A DNA stretch of 64,000 nucleotides from Callipepla californica brunnescens (lineage: Eukaryota; Chordata; Aves; Galliformes; Odontophoridae), in contig JALIRH010000121.1 of assembly GCA_023055505.1 (NCBI GenBank), positions 186,001 to 250,000 on the forward strand, written 5' to 3'. This document shows, piece by piece, positions 13,301 through 23,937 of this stretch. How positions within the stretch are numbered: position 1 is the stretch's first letter; each line of letters begins with the position of its first letter. A model generated the notes under the pieces. The model did not search any database. It was given only the letters and a program-made list of their open reading frames with translations, and had not been told where the DNA came from. The translations under genes were made by a program, and so were the position numbers.

Positions 13301-14387
13301 ATGGGGCATGTATGGAGCGGCTAGGAGGCAGCTATGGGGCAGGTATGAGGCAGCCATGGGGTGGCTGTGGGGCAGCAGTGAGGCAGCTATGAAGAGGCTA
13401 TGGAAATGCTATAGGGCAGCAGTGGGGCAGCTACGGAGCGGCTATGAGGCAGCCATTTTGCATCTATGGGGCAGCAGTGGGGCAGCTACGAGGAAGCTAT
13501 AGGCCAGCTATGGGACAGCAGTGGGGCAGCTATGGTGCGGCTATGAGGCAGCCATGAGGCAGACACGGGGCAGCAGTGGGGCAGCTATGGTGCGGCTATG
13601 AGGCAGCCATGAGGCAGATATGGGGCAGCAGTGGGGCAGCTATGAGCAGGCTTTGGGGCGGCTGTGGAGCAGCAGTGGGGAAGCTATGGGGCAGTAGTGG
13701 GGCAACTATAAGTTAGCAGTGGGGCAGCTATGGGGCGGCTATGGGGCAGCAGTGGGGCAGCTATGAGGAGGTTATGGGGCAGCCATTGGCAGCTATGGGG
13801 CTGCAGTGAGGCAGCAATGGGGCAGCAGTGGGGCAGCTATGGGGCGGCTCTAAGGCAGCAGTGATGCAGATATCGGGCAGCTCTGAGGAGGCTATGAGGC
13901 CGCTATGAGGCAGTAGTGGGGCAGCTATGGGGCAGCAGTGGGGTGGCTATGTGGCAGCAATGGGGCAGCCATGGGGCAGGTATGGGGCTGCAGTGGGACA
14001 GCTATGAGGAGGCTATTGGGCAGGTATAGAGCGGCTATGTGGCAGTAGTCGGGCAGCTATTGGGCAGCTATTGGGAAGCCGTGGGGCAGCTATCGGGCGG
14101 CTATTATACAGCCATGGAGCAGCTATGGTGCAGCAGTGTTGCAGCTATGAGGAGGCTATGGGGAGGCTATGGAGCAGCTATGGGGCGGCTATCTGGTGGC
14201 TATGAGGCAGCTATCGGGCAGCTCTGAGGAGGCTATGGGGCCACTATGAGGCAGTAGTGGGGCAGCTATGGGGCAGCAGTGGGGTGGCTATGGGGTGGCA
14301 GCGGGGCAACAGTGGGGCAGCCATGGGGCAGCTATGGGGCTGCAGTGGGGCAGCTATGAGGAGGCTATGGGGCAGCAGTGGGGCTGC
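10334..14387. repeat. 11-bp minisatellite, left arm
   Basis: Tandem 11-bp words of the type GGGGCAGCTAT, GGGGCAGCAGT, GAGGCAGCTAT and GAGGAGGCTAT fill about 4 kb in a single orientation. Since 11 is not a multiple of 3, each frame cycles through all phases every 33 bp, giving an 11-residue peptide periodicity (for example WGSYGAAMGQL) in several frames. The open frames here are by-products of this, not genes. Words alternate between -CTAT and -CAGT endings, so a 22-33 bp higher-order period is likely. Confidence 0.95.
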
Positions 14388-14702
14388 TGGTTTCCCCCCG
14401 CTTCTTTTGTTGGAGTCCTCGCCCCTTCCATGGTTGCCCACCAATGAGGACTGGCTGATCCCTCCCCCACATCGACGGCCCCGGACCCACAACCCCGACC
14501 CCACATCTGCAGCCCCAGCCCCATAACAGAGCCTTCAGACCCCTAACTGAGCACCCGGACTTAGAACCGAGCATCGAGCCCCATTAGCCCCAACCCCAGC
14601 CCCACATCCCCGTCCCTCACCCAACTCCGCCCCACCCCACCCACACCCTATTCCCCCCTTCTCCCTCCGCCACCCCACTCCTCCCCCCCTCCCCTTTCCC
14701 AC

Positions 14703-14778
14703 CTGCGTGTGCGCGAGCAGCCGCTGTAGCTCCCCCAGGAGCTCCACGTTGCGCGACCTCCCCCCCCGCCAACGCCAT
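14703..14778 (-). CDS. Possible minus-strand first coding exon, unassigned
   Basis: An ATG at 14778 (minus) in a reasonable context opens a short frame that reaches a CAG/GTGGGA splice-donor-like boundary at 14703/14702. A run of eight C on the plus strand lies between the ATG and most of the exon. Downstream of it, the neighbouring frame reads NVELLGELQRLLAHTQ, which looks more like a folded helical protein than the ATG frame does. A one-base length change in the homopolymer, real or from sequencing, would put these in the same frame. I do not recognise the protein. Without a second exon this remains a weak call, and it may be non-coding first-exon sequence. Confidence 0.22.
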
Positions 14779-14900
14779 GGCCGAACAGCCCCACCCCCAC
14801 TGCGCGCGGCTCTGGGAATAGCACTACGCGTGCGCCGGTCCCGGAAGCCGGAAACGGAAGTCCCCCCCCCCCCCGCAGATGAACGGAGCGGTGGAGTACT

Positions 14901-15104
14901 ATGGCGGCGGCGGGTGGCGGCGCCGCGGAAACCGCGGAAACCGCGCGTTGGAGCGGCGGCGGCGGCGGCGGCTCCGTTGCCGTGGGAACCGCGGAAACTG
15001 CGGAAACTGCGGAAACCGCGCGTTGGAGCGGCGGCGGCGGCGGCGGCTCCGTTGCCGCGGAAACCGCACGTTGGAGCGGCGGCGGCGGCTGTACGGGAGG
15101 CACT
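14901..15104 (+). CDS. Possible plus-strand first coding exon, Gly/Ala-rich, unassigned
   Basis: An ATG at 14901 starts a frame beginning MAAAGGGAAETAETARWSGG, with three copies of an ETARWSGGGG module encoded by the GC-rich repeats. The frame stays open to 15212, but a CACT/GTGAGC donor-like site at 15104/15105 is a natural exon end. N-termini of this composition occur in vertebrate nuclear proteins but are not diagnostic. The minisatellite resumes at about 15222 and no acceptor exon follows. Translation is therefore speculative, and the sequence may be only 5' untranslated CpG-island DNA. Confidence 0.2.
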
Positions 15105-15221
15105 GTGAGCTTTGGGGGTGGGGCTGGGCAGGGGCAGCGGCAGCGGCAGCGGCAGCGGGGGAGGGGCGGGGCAGGATTCCGGGGCCGCGCGGCGCTCTCT
15201 TTTTTCCCCTAGCACTTGTAA

Positions 15222-18200
15222 CATCTATGAGGAGGCTATGGGGAGGATATGAGGCAGCTATGGGGTGGCTATGGGGCTGCAGTAAGGCAGGTATGGGGCA
15301 GAAATGAGGCAGCCACGGGGCAGCAGTGGGGCAGCTATGGGGCAGCTATGGGACAGAAGTGGGGCAGCTCTAAGGGTAGCCATGGGGCAGTTATGGGGCA
15401 ACAGTGGGGCAGGTATGGGGCGGCTATTAGGCAGCCATCAAGCAGCTATGAGGCAGTAGTGGGGCAGCTATGAGGAAGCAGTGATGGAGCTATGGAGTAG
15501 CAGTGAGGCAGCTATAAGGAGGCTATGGGAGGCTATGGGGCAGCTATGGTGCATCAGTGAGGAAGCTATGGGGCGGCTTTGGGGCAGCATTTTGGCAGCT
15601 ATGGGGCAGCAGTGGGACAGCTATGAGGAGGCTATGGGGAAGCTATGTGGCAGCAGAGAGCTAGCTATGGGGCAGCTATGAGGAGGCTAAGGGGAGGCTA
15701 TGGGGCAGCTATAGAGCGCCTATGTGGCAGTAGTTGGGCAGATATAAGGCAGCAGTGGGGCAGCTATGGGGCGGGAATTAGGCAGCCATGGGGCACGTAT
15801 GGGGCAGCAGTGAGGTAGCTATGGGGCAGCTATGGGTCAGCTATGAGGAGGTTATGGGGAGGCAATGGAGCAGCAGTGGGGCAGATATGGGACGGTTATT
15901 AAGAGGCTATGTGGCAGCTATGGGGCATTAGTGGGGCAGCTATGGGGAAGTAGTGGGGCAGATATGGGGCAGCAGTGAGGCAGCAATGAGGTAGCTATGA
16001 GAAAGCTATGGGGCAGCAGTGAGGAAGTAGTGAGGCAGCTATGAGAAGGCTGTGGGGAAGCTATGGGGCAGCTATGGGGCACCAGTGAGGCAGATATGGG
16101 GCACCAGTGAGGCAGCTATAGGGAGGCTACGGGGCAGCAGTGAGGGAGTAGAGAGTCAAATATGGGGCATTAGTGCGGCAGCTATGGGGCATTAGTGGGG
16201 CAGTTATGAGGAGGCTATGGGGAGGCTATGGAGCAGCTATGGGGCAGCTATAGGGCAGCAGGGAGGTAGCAATGGGGCAGCAGTTGGGAAGCTATGATGA
16301 GGCTATGGTGAGTCTACGGGGCAGCTATGGTACACCAGTGAGGCAGCCATGGGGCAGCTATGGTACACCAGTGAGGCAGCCATGGGGCAGCTATGGGGCA
16401 CCAATGGGACAGTTATGAGGAGGCTGTGGGGAAGCTATGGGGCAGCAATGAGGAGGGTATGGAGAGGCTATGGGGCAGCTATGGTGCAACAGTGAGGCAG
16501 CTATGGGGTAGCTTTGAGGAGGCTGTGGGGAGGATATGGGGTAGATATGTGGCAACGGTGAGGTAGCTATGGGGAAGCTATGGGGCAGCAATGAGGGAGT
16601 AGTCGGTCAGCTATGGGGCATTAGTGCTGCAGCTATGGGGCCGAGTGGGGCAGTTAAGAGGAGGCTATGGGGAGGCTATGGGGCAGCTATCGGACAGCAT
16701 TGAGCTAGCTTTAGAACAGCTATGAGGAGGCTATGGGGCAGATATGGGGCAGCAGTCGGGCAGCTATGGGGCGGATATGGAGCAGCAGTGGGGCAGGTAT
16801 GGGGCAGTAGTAAGACAGCTATGTGGCAGCAGTGGGGCAGATATGAGGAGGCTATGGGGCGGCTATGAAGCAGCAGTGAGGCAGTTATGAGGCGGCTATG
16901 GGTCAGATATGTGGCAGCAGTGAAGCAGCTATGGTGCGGCTATAAGGCAGCCATGGGGCAGCTATGGGTTAGCAGTGAGTCAGCTATGGGGCAGCAGTTG
17001 GGCAGCTATGAGGAGGCTATGGGGCAGCTATGGAGCAGATTTGAAACAGCTTTGGGGCGGCTGTGGGGCAGTAGTTTGGCAGCTATGAGGCAGCAGTTGG
17101 GCAGCAGTTGGGGCAGTAGTGAGGCAGCTATGTGGCAGCTCAGGAGAGGCTATGGGGCAGCTATGGGGAAGTAGTGGGGCAGCTATGGGGAAGTAGTGGG
17201 GCAGATATGGGGCAGCAGTGAGGCAGCTATGGGGTAGCTATTGGGCAGTAGTGGGGAAGCAGTGAGGCAGCTATGGGGCAGCAGTTGGGCAGCTATAAAG
17301 AGGCTATGGAGAGGCTGTGCGGCAGCTATGGTGCATCAGTGAGGAAGCTATGGGGCGTCTTTAGGGCAGCAGTTTGACAGCTATGAGGCAGTCACGGGGC
17401 AGCTATGGGACAGCAGTGGGACAGCTATGAGGAGGCTAGAGGGCAGCTATGGGGCAGCTATGAGGAGGCTATGGGGAGGCTATGGGGCAGGTATATAGTG
17501 GCTATGTGGCAGTAGTCGGGCAGATATAAGGCATCAATGGGGCAGCAGTGGGGCAGCTATTGGGCGGCTATTAGGCAGCCATGGGGCGGCTATGGGGCAG
17601 CAGGGAGGTAGCAATGGGGCAGCAGTGGAGCAGCTATGATGAGGCTATGGCGAGGCTCTGGGGCAGCTATGGTGCACCAGTGAGGCAGCTATTGGGTAGC
17701 TATGAAGAGGCTGTGGGGAGGCTATGGGGCAGATATGTGGCAACGTTGAGGTAGCTATTGAGAAGCTATGGGGCAGCAGTGAGGCAGTAGTGGGTCAGCT
17801 ATGGGGCATTAGTGCTGCAGCTATGGGGCCGCAGTGGGGCATCTAAGAGGAAGCTATAGGGAGGCTATGGGGCAGCTATGGGGCAGCAGTGAGCTAGCTA
17901 TAGAACAGCTATGAGGAGGCTATGGGGCAGCTATGGAGCAGATTTGAAACAGCTTTGGGGCGGCTATGGGGCAGTAGTTTGGCAGCTATGAGGCAGCAGT
18001 TGGGCAGCTATGGGGCAGTAGTGAGGCAGCTATGTGGCGGCTCAGGAGAGGCTATGGGGCAGCTATGGGGAAGTAGTGGGGCAGGTAAGGGGCAGAAGTG
18101 AGGCAGCTATGAGGTAGCTATGAGGAGGCTATGGGGCAGTAGTGGGGAAGCAGTGAGGCAGCTATGGGGCAGCAGTTGGGCAGCTATGAGGAGGCTATGG

Positions 18201-20706
18201 GGAGGCTATGGGGCAGCAGTGAGGCAGTTTTGGGGCACCAGTGAGGCAGCTATGGGGAGGCTACGGGGCAGCAGTCGGGCAGCTATGGGGCGGATATGGA
18301 GCAGCAGTGGGGCAGATATGAGGTAGCTATGAGGAGGCTATGGGGCAGCAGTGAGGCAGCTATGGGACAGGTATGAGGCACTTATCAAGCAGCTCTGGGG
18401 CAGCGGTGTGGCAGCTAAGAGGAGGCAATTGGGAGGCTATGGGGCAGCTATGAAGCAGCAGTGAGGCAGCTATGGGGCGTCTATGGGGCAGCAGTGGGGC
18501 AACTATGAGGAGACTATGGGGAGGCTATGGGGCAGCTATTGGGCAGCAGTGAGGCAGCAATGAGGCAGCTATGAGGAGGCTATGGGAAGCCGATGAGGCA
18601 GCTATAGAGCGGCTATGGGGCAGTAGTGGGGCAGCTATTGGGAAGCAGTGGCAAGGCTATCGGGCGGCTATTAGGCAGCCATTGGGCACCATGGGGCAGC
18701 AGTGAGGCAGCTATGGGACGGCTATGGGGAGGCTATGGGGCAGGTATGGGGCAGCAGTGGGGCAGCTATGGAGCAGATATCGAGAGGTTATGAGGCAGCT
18801 ATGGGGTGGCGATGAGGCAGAAATAGGGAAGCTATGGTGGAGCAGGGAGGCAGCTATGGGGTGGCTATGGGGCAGCAGTGAGACAGCTATGGGGCAAGTA
18901 TGGGGAGGCTATGGGGCAGTAATGGGGCAGCTATGGGGCGGCTATGAGGCAGCCATGGGGTACGTCTGGGGCACCAGTGAGGCAGCTATGGGGAGGCTAT
19001 GGGGCAGCCATGGGGTACGTCTGGGGCACCACTGAGGCAGCTAAGGGCAGCAGTGAGGCAGCTATGGGGAGGCTATGGGGCAGCAGTGAGGCAGTAGTGG
19101 GTCAGCTATGGGGCATAAGTGCTGCAGCTATGGGGCTGCAGTGGGGCAGCTAAGAGGAAGCTATGGGGAGGCTATGGGGCAGCTATTGTGCATCAGTGAG
19201 GAAGCTACGAGGCGGCAATGGGGCAGCAGTTTTGCAGTTATGAGGCAGCTATGGGGCAGCAGTGAGGCAGCTATGAGGAGACTATGGGGAGGCTATGGGG
19301 CAGAAGTGGGGCAGCTATGGGGTAGCCATGGGGCAGCCATCAAACGGCTATGGGGCAGCAGTGGGGCAGCTAAGAGGAGGCTATGGACCAGCTATGGGGC
19401 GGCTACAAGGCAGCCATGGGGCAACTATGGGGAAGCAGTGAGAGAGCTATGAGGAGGCTATGGGTAGGCTATAGGGCAGGTATTGGACAGCTATGAGGCA
19501 GCCATGGTGCAGCTATGGGGCAGCAGTGGGGCAGCAATGGGGCGGCTATTAGGCAGCCATGGGGTGGCAATGGGACACCAGTGAGACATCTATGGGGTGG
19601 ATATGTAGCAGCAGTGGGGCAGGTATGGGGCAGTAGTGGGGTAGCTATGAGGAGGCTACGGGGCAACTATGGGGCAGCAGAGAGGCAGCGATGGGACAGG
19701 TATGAGGAGGCTATGGGGAGACTACGGGGCAGCTATGAAGCTGCAGTGAGGCAGCTATGGGGCGGCTATGGGGAGGCTATGGGGCAGCTATGGAAAAGCT
19801 ATGAGGCAACCATGGGGCTGCAGTTGGGCAGCTCTGGGGCCGCATTGAGGAAGCTATGGGGCAGCTCCGAGGAGCCTATGCAGCAGCTATGGAGCGGCTA
19901 TGAGGCAGCTATGGGGCAGGTATGAGGCAGCCATGGGGCGGCTGTGGGGCAGCAGTGAGGCAGCTATGAAGAGGCTATGGGGAGGCTAAGGGGCAGCAGT
20001 GGGGCAGCTACGGGGCGGCTATGAGGCAGCCATTGGGCATCTAAGGGGCAGCAGTGGGGCAGCTATAAAGAGGCTATGGGGAGGCTATGGGGCAGCTATG
20101 GTGCATCAGTGAGGAAGCTATGGGGCGTCAATGGGGCAGCAGTTTGACAGCTATGAGGCAGCCACGGGGCAGCTATGGGGCAGCAGTGGGACAGCTATGA
20201 GGAGGCTATAGGGCAGCTATGGGGCAGCTCTGAGGAGGCTATGGGGAGGCTATGGAGCAGCTATGGGGCAGCAGTGAGGAAGCTATGGGGTGGCTATGGG
20301 GCGGCTATGGGGCGGCTATGGGGTAGCAGTGAGACAGCTATGAGGAGGCTACGGGGAGGCTATAGGGCAGTTATGGGGCGGGTATTAGACAGCCATGGGG
20401 CGGCTATGGGGCAGCAGGGAGGTAGCAATGGGGCAGCAGTGGGGCAGCTATGATGAGGCTATGGCGAGGCTCTGGGGCAGCTATGGTGCACCAGTGAGGC
20501 AGCTATTGGGTAGCTATGAGGAGGCTGTGGGGAGGCTATGGGGCAGATATGCGGCAACGGTGAGGCAGCTATTGGGAAGCTATGGGGCAGCAGTGAGGCA
20601 GTAGTGGGTCAGCGATGGGGCAGCAGTGAGGCAGCTATGGGGCTGCAGTGGGGCATCTAAGAGGAAGCTATGGCGAGGCTATGGGGCAGCTATGGGGCAG
20701 CAATCG
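15222..20706. repeat. 11-bp minisatellite, right arm
   Basis: The GGGGCAGCTAT-type array resumes in the same orientation and continues for about 5.5 kb. Larger internal duplications are visible: text around 'gtggcaacggtgaggtagc' near 16550 recurs in variant form near 17735 and 20555, and 'catggggtacgtctggggcac' occurs twice at about 18954 and 19012. The array ends abruptly inside ERV pol sequence at about 20707. No gene; the 60-136 codon open frames are products of the 11-bp period. Confidence 0.95.
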
Positions 20707-22510
20707 GGCTTTCCCACAAAGCGACACAATCCATCTGTGAACAGGGCGTATCTCTTTTCATCTTCTGTTAGTTCATTATATGGTGAGGCTTCTTTAGCAC
20801 GTGACACCTCCTCTGCTGGGGTTGTTCCAAACTTTTTACCTTCAGGCCAGTCCATGATCACCTCCAGGATTCCTGAACGGTTGGGGTTCCCCATCCGAGC
20901 TCGCTGTGTAATCAGCGCAATCCACTTACTCCAAGTGGCATCAGTAGCATGATGGGTAGAGGGAACTGTTCCTTTAAACATCCAGTTCAGTACTGGCAGT
21001 CGAGGTGCCAGAAGGAGCTGCGTTTCAGTACCGATTACTTCAGAAGCAGCTCGAACCCCCTGATATGCGGCTAAGATCTCCTTCTCAGTTGGAGTGTAGC
21101 GCTCCTCAGACCCCCTGTATGCTCGACTCCAGAAACCAAGGGGTCGGCCTTGGGTCTCTCCAGAAGCTCTTTGCCACAAACTCCAAGTGGGACCTTCCTT
21201 TCCAGCAGCAGTGTAGAGGATGTTCTTTACATCCTGTCCCGTCCGCACTGGCCCCAGGGCCACGGCACGGGCTATCTCCTGCTTCATTTGCTCAAAAGCC
21301 TGCTGCTGCTCAGGGCCCCACACAAAATCATTCTTCTTCCAGAGGTCACCTGATAAAGGGGGCTCACAATGAGGCTGTAGTTTGGAACATGCAGTCTCCA
21401 AAATCCCACTACACCCAGAAAAGCTTGGCTCTCTGTCTTACTGGTGGGTGGAGACATGGCAGTAATTTTGTCAATCCCATCTGTTGGGATGTGACGACGT
21501 CCATCTTGCCTCTTTATGCCTAGGAACTGAATTTCTTGTGCAGGTCCTTTCACTTTGCTTCGCTTAATAGCGAAGCCAGCTCGCAGGAGGATCTGTATTA
21601 TTGTCTCTCCTTTCTTAAAAACTTCCTCTGCTGTATTGCCCCATACAGCAATATCATCGATGTACTGCAGATGCTCAGGAGCAGCACCCTGTTCCAATGC
21701 AGTTTGGATCAACCCATGGCAAATGGTTGGGCTGTGCTTCCACCCCTGGGGCAAACGGTTCCAGGTGTACTGAACGCCTCTCCAGGTGAAGGCAAACTGT
21801 GGCCTGCATTCTGTGGCCAAGGGAATTGAAAAGAAGGCGTTAGCAATGTCAATGGTGGCATACCACTTGGCTGCTTTTGACTCCAGTTCATACTGGAGTT
21901 GAAGCATGTCTGGCACAGCAGCACTCAGTGGAGGTGTGACTTCGTTCAGGCCACGGTAATCTACCGTCAACCTCCATTCTCCGTTGGCTTTACGCACTGG
22001 CCATATGGGGCTGTTAAACGGGGAGTGAGTTTTGCTGATCACTCCCTGGCTCTCTAGCTGACGAATCAGATGATGAATGGGGAGCAAGGAATCCCTGTTG
22101 GTGCGGTACTGCCGTCTGTGCACCGTTTTTGTAGCAATTGGTACCTGTTGCTCCTCCACTTGTAGCAACCCCACAACAGATGGATCTTCTGACAGGCCAG
22201 GTAAAACAGATAGTTGCTTAATGCTATCTGTGTCCACAGTAGCTATTCCAAAAGCCCATCGCTACCCCTTGGGATCCTTAAAGTGCCCCCTTCTGAGATA
22301 GTCTATACCAAGTATGCGTGGGGCCCCCTGTCCAATCACTATAAGATGCTTCTGCCAGTCTTTACCCGTGAGGCTTATTTCTGCCTCCAGCACAGACAAT
22401 TCCTGAAAGCCGCCAGTCACTCCAGAGAGATGAATCAATTCTGCCCCTTTATAACTTGAAGGCGTTAGAGTACATTGTGCACCAGTATCCACCAGTGCCT
22501 CCTATTTCTG
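20707..22510 (-). pseudogene. pol: ERV-A protease-reverse transcriptase, 3'-truncated
   Basis: The minus-strand frame begins with a retroviral aspartic protease whose active site reads LVDTGA (about 22490). It continues through fingers and palm of a reverse transcriptase with VDYRGLNE, LPQGW and the catalytic YIDD at 21664-21653, then the connection region (WGPEQQQAF) and the first RNase H aspartate motif (LFTDG), after which it stops at the minisatellite junction. Damage is clear: a stop codon just upstream of the protease motif (around 22503), an in-frame TAG at 22261-22259 between protease and RT, and a one-base frameshift near 21345. The protein would copy RNA into DNA in the virus particle; this copy cannot make a complete enzyme. 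Retroviral pol identity is certain; ERVL-like class is probable. Confidence 0.9.
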
Positions 22511-22696
22511 TGGGTTTGATGTGCCAGGCCACCGAATCCACACAGTCCAATACACTCTATTATCCCTCTCCCTCCTCTGGCTGAGGGCAGGGCCCCTCTA
22601 TTCATTACCTGTAGTGACGGGAACAACTTCGCTGGTAGTTGGTCTGTGTTGTAATTCTCTCACCCGTACTCGCAGTGCAGGGGTGGGTTTTTGATG

Positions 22697-23806
22697 TCAT
22701 TCCTTCATATCTTCTCCATTTGCACGTAAGTAACTCCACAAAGCCGCACGCGACATGAAGTTAGTGAAGTTAGTGCTGTCATTTGCTCGAGCAGGATGGC
22801 GTTTGCTTCTGATAGCTGCAACCGATTCAACCCTATCAATCAGTTGGGATAATTTTCCCAGTATATCTTCCATTTGTCCTTCTAACTTTGATATGGCTGA
22901 AATGGACGTGTATGGCGGCGGAAATTTTTGTTTGAAGTTTTGAAGTGTAAGAATTAGTTCAAAAACTGGGGGTTTTCTGTCTTGGTCCTCATATCTGTTG
23001 AACGTTGTCACTAGTGTACCGGCGTACCTTTCTGGTGCTGACTTTGAAAGCTTCTGACATATTTCGGGTGTACTCCTTACTTTCTCCGGATCATGGTCCC
23101 GATCGTCAGGATCAAAGGTGGGATCATACAGCATTTCCGCCACAGCTGTTTCTCTCAAATACTGGATGCCTTCCTCAATAGTTTTCCACCTTTTCACTTT
23201 AGGTGCCAGGTCACTCTTGTAGGGATATCTTTCCCTCACAGCTACTAGCATTCGTTGCCAGAGGCTGGCGATTCCATCCATATACCTGCTGATTCCTCTG
23301 TCGACAGCCGGATCTCGGGCAATGTTTCCTAGTTGGCGAGCTTCGTTACTATCAAGGGACACACTGTTGGCCCGGTTGTCCCAACACCGAAGCAACCAAG
23401 TGACAATACTCTCATCTGGACGTCGAATAAACTCCTTTCTTGAGCCTTGGATCTCAGACATTTTCACGGGCCAACGAAACGTCGTAACTTTAACTTTCTC
23501 TTCACCTTCATCATCACTTTCTTCTCCATGTCTCTCACTTTTCTTTGTTGCCTTTCTCGATGGTGATGGGGTTGTGGCCACCCCCTCACCTATATCTTCC
23601 TCTTCTTTCGGCACCTCTTCTTTGCGTTCTAGGCGCGAGGACACACGTTTCCATTTCTTGCCTTCCACAGGGGCAACTGACTTTGATACTGGTGCTTCCT
23701 TTGGCTGGTCAGGTGTGACCGGGAGGTTTTCCTCTTTGGTTTGGGCCTCAGTTTGGACACTCTCTCTCTTCATAATAGTATATAAACCTCGGTAAGCATA
23801 GGCCAA
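22697..23806 (-). CDS. gag: ERV-A gag-like ORF, 369 codons, uninterrupted
   Basis: This is the longest open frame in the window. It lies between the leader ORF and the protease, the position of gag. The N-terminal third is charged and proline-containing (KEEVPKEEEDIGEG, HGEESDDEGEEK). The middle, about residues 110-260, includes WLLRCWDN and resembles the helical core of a retroviral capsid. The C-terminus has no CCHC zinc knuckle, unlike most orthoretroviral gag proteins but like ERVL-type elements. Gag would assemble the particle core. The first ATG is at 23806; use of the internal MKRESVQ start twelve residues in is also possible. Being open while pol is broken could be chance, relative youth or retained function; the sequence cannot separate these. 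Confidence 0.75.
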   Translation of the reverse strand: MAYAYRGLYTIMKRESVQTEAQTKEENLPVTPDQPKEAPVSKSVAPVEGKKWKRVSSRLERKEEVPKEEEDIGEGVATTPSPSRKATKKSERHGEESDDEGEEKVKVTTFRWPVKMSEIQGSRKEFIRRPDESIVTWLLRCWDNRANSVSLDSNEARQLGNIARDPAVDRGISRYMDGIASLWQRMLVAVRERYPYKSDLAPKVKRWKTIEEGIQYLRETAVAEMLYDPTFDPDDRDHDPEKVRSTPEICQKLSKSAPERYAGTLVTTFNRYEDQDRKPPVFELILTLQNFKQKFPPPYTSISAISKLEGQMEDILGKLSQLIDRVESVAAIRSKRHPARANDSTNFTNFMSRAALWSYLRANGEDMKE

Positions 23807-23937
23807 GCCCCAGATAAGTGTTCCACCTCAGATCTTTCTGAGCCGCAGCACCCTTTACTCAGATACAGGCCTAGCTCCTCAGGATCCTGCAATTGTTCAG
23901 GAGAAAGATCCCATGACACCGGGTGTCCCCATCCTTC

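Larger units (their letters stand above)
14388..15221. promoter_or_regulatory. Isolated CpG island, possible divergent promoter
   Basis: This non-minisatellite segment is very rich in C, G and CpG, in contrast to both flanks. Near 14838-14860 it carries clustered GGAAG/GGAAA words (reverse complement CTTCCGG, CTTCCG), the core of ETS-family sites found in housekeeping promoters, and near 14898 a YY1-like ATGGCGGC context. ATG codons with short GC-rich open frames point outward on both strands, each ending at a GT that could be a splice donor. Three imperfect copies of a module containing GCGGAAACCGCGCGTTGGAG lie at about 14930-15090. A cassette of (GGCAGC)-like words follows near 15130. Promoter role is inferred from composition; the genes it would serve are not in the window. 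Confidence 0.5.

Noticed and set aside
14535..15224. 229-codon minus-strand ORF across the CpG island
   Set aside because: Very high GC suppresses stops; overlapping long frames exist on both strands and the composition is low-complexity. Only the short exon-like portions were kept, at low confidence.
10255..20604. Many plus-strand ORFs of 60-136 codons with Trp/Gly/Ser repeats
   Set aside because: They are the translation of an 11-bp tandem repeat in shifting frames, with no signals of a gene and overlapping equivalents in other frames.
4605..20706. Possible CRISPR array
   Set aside because: Repeats are 8 or 11 bp, contiguous and without unique spacers, in a vertebrate-type sequence.
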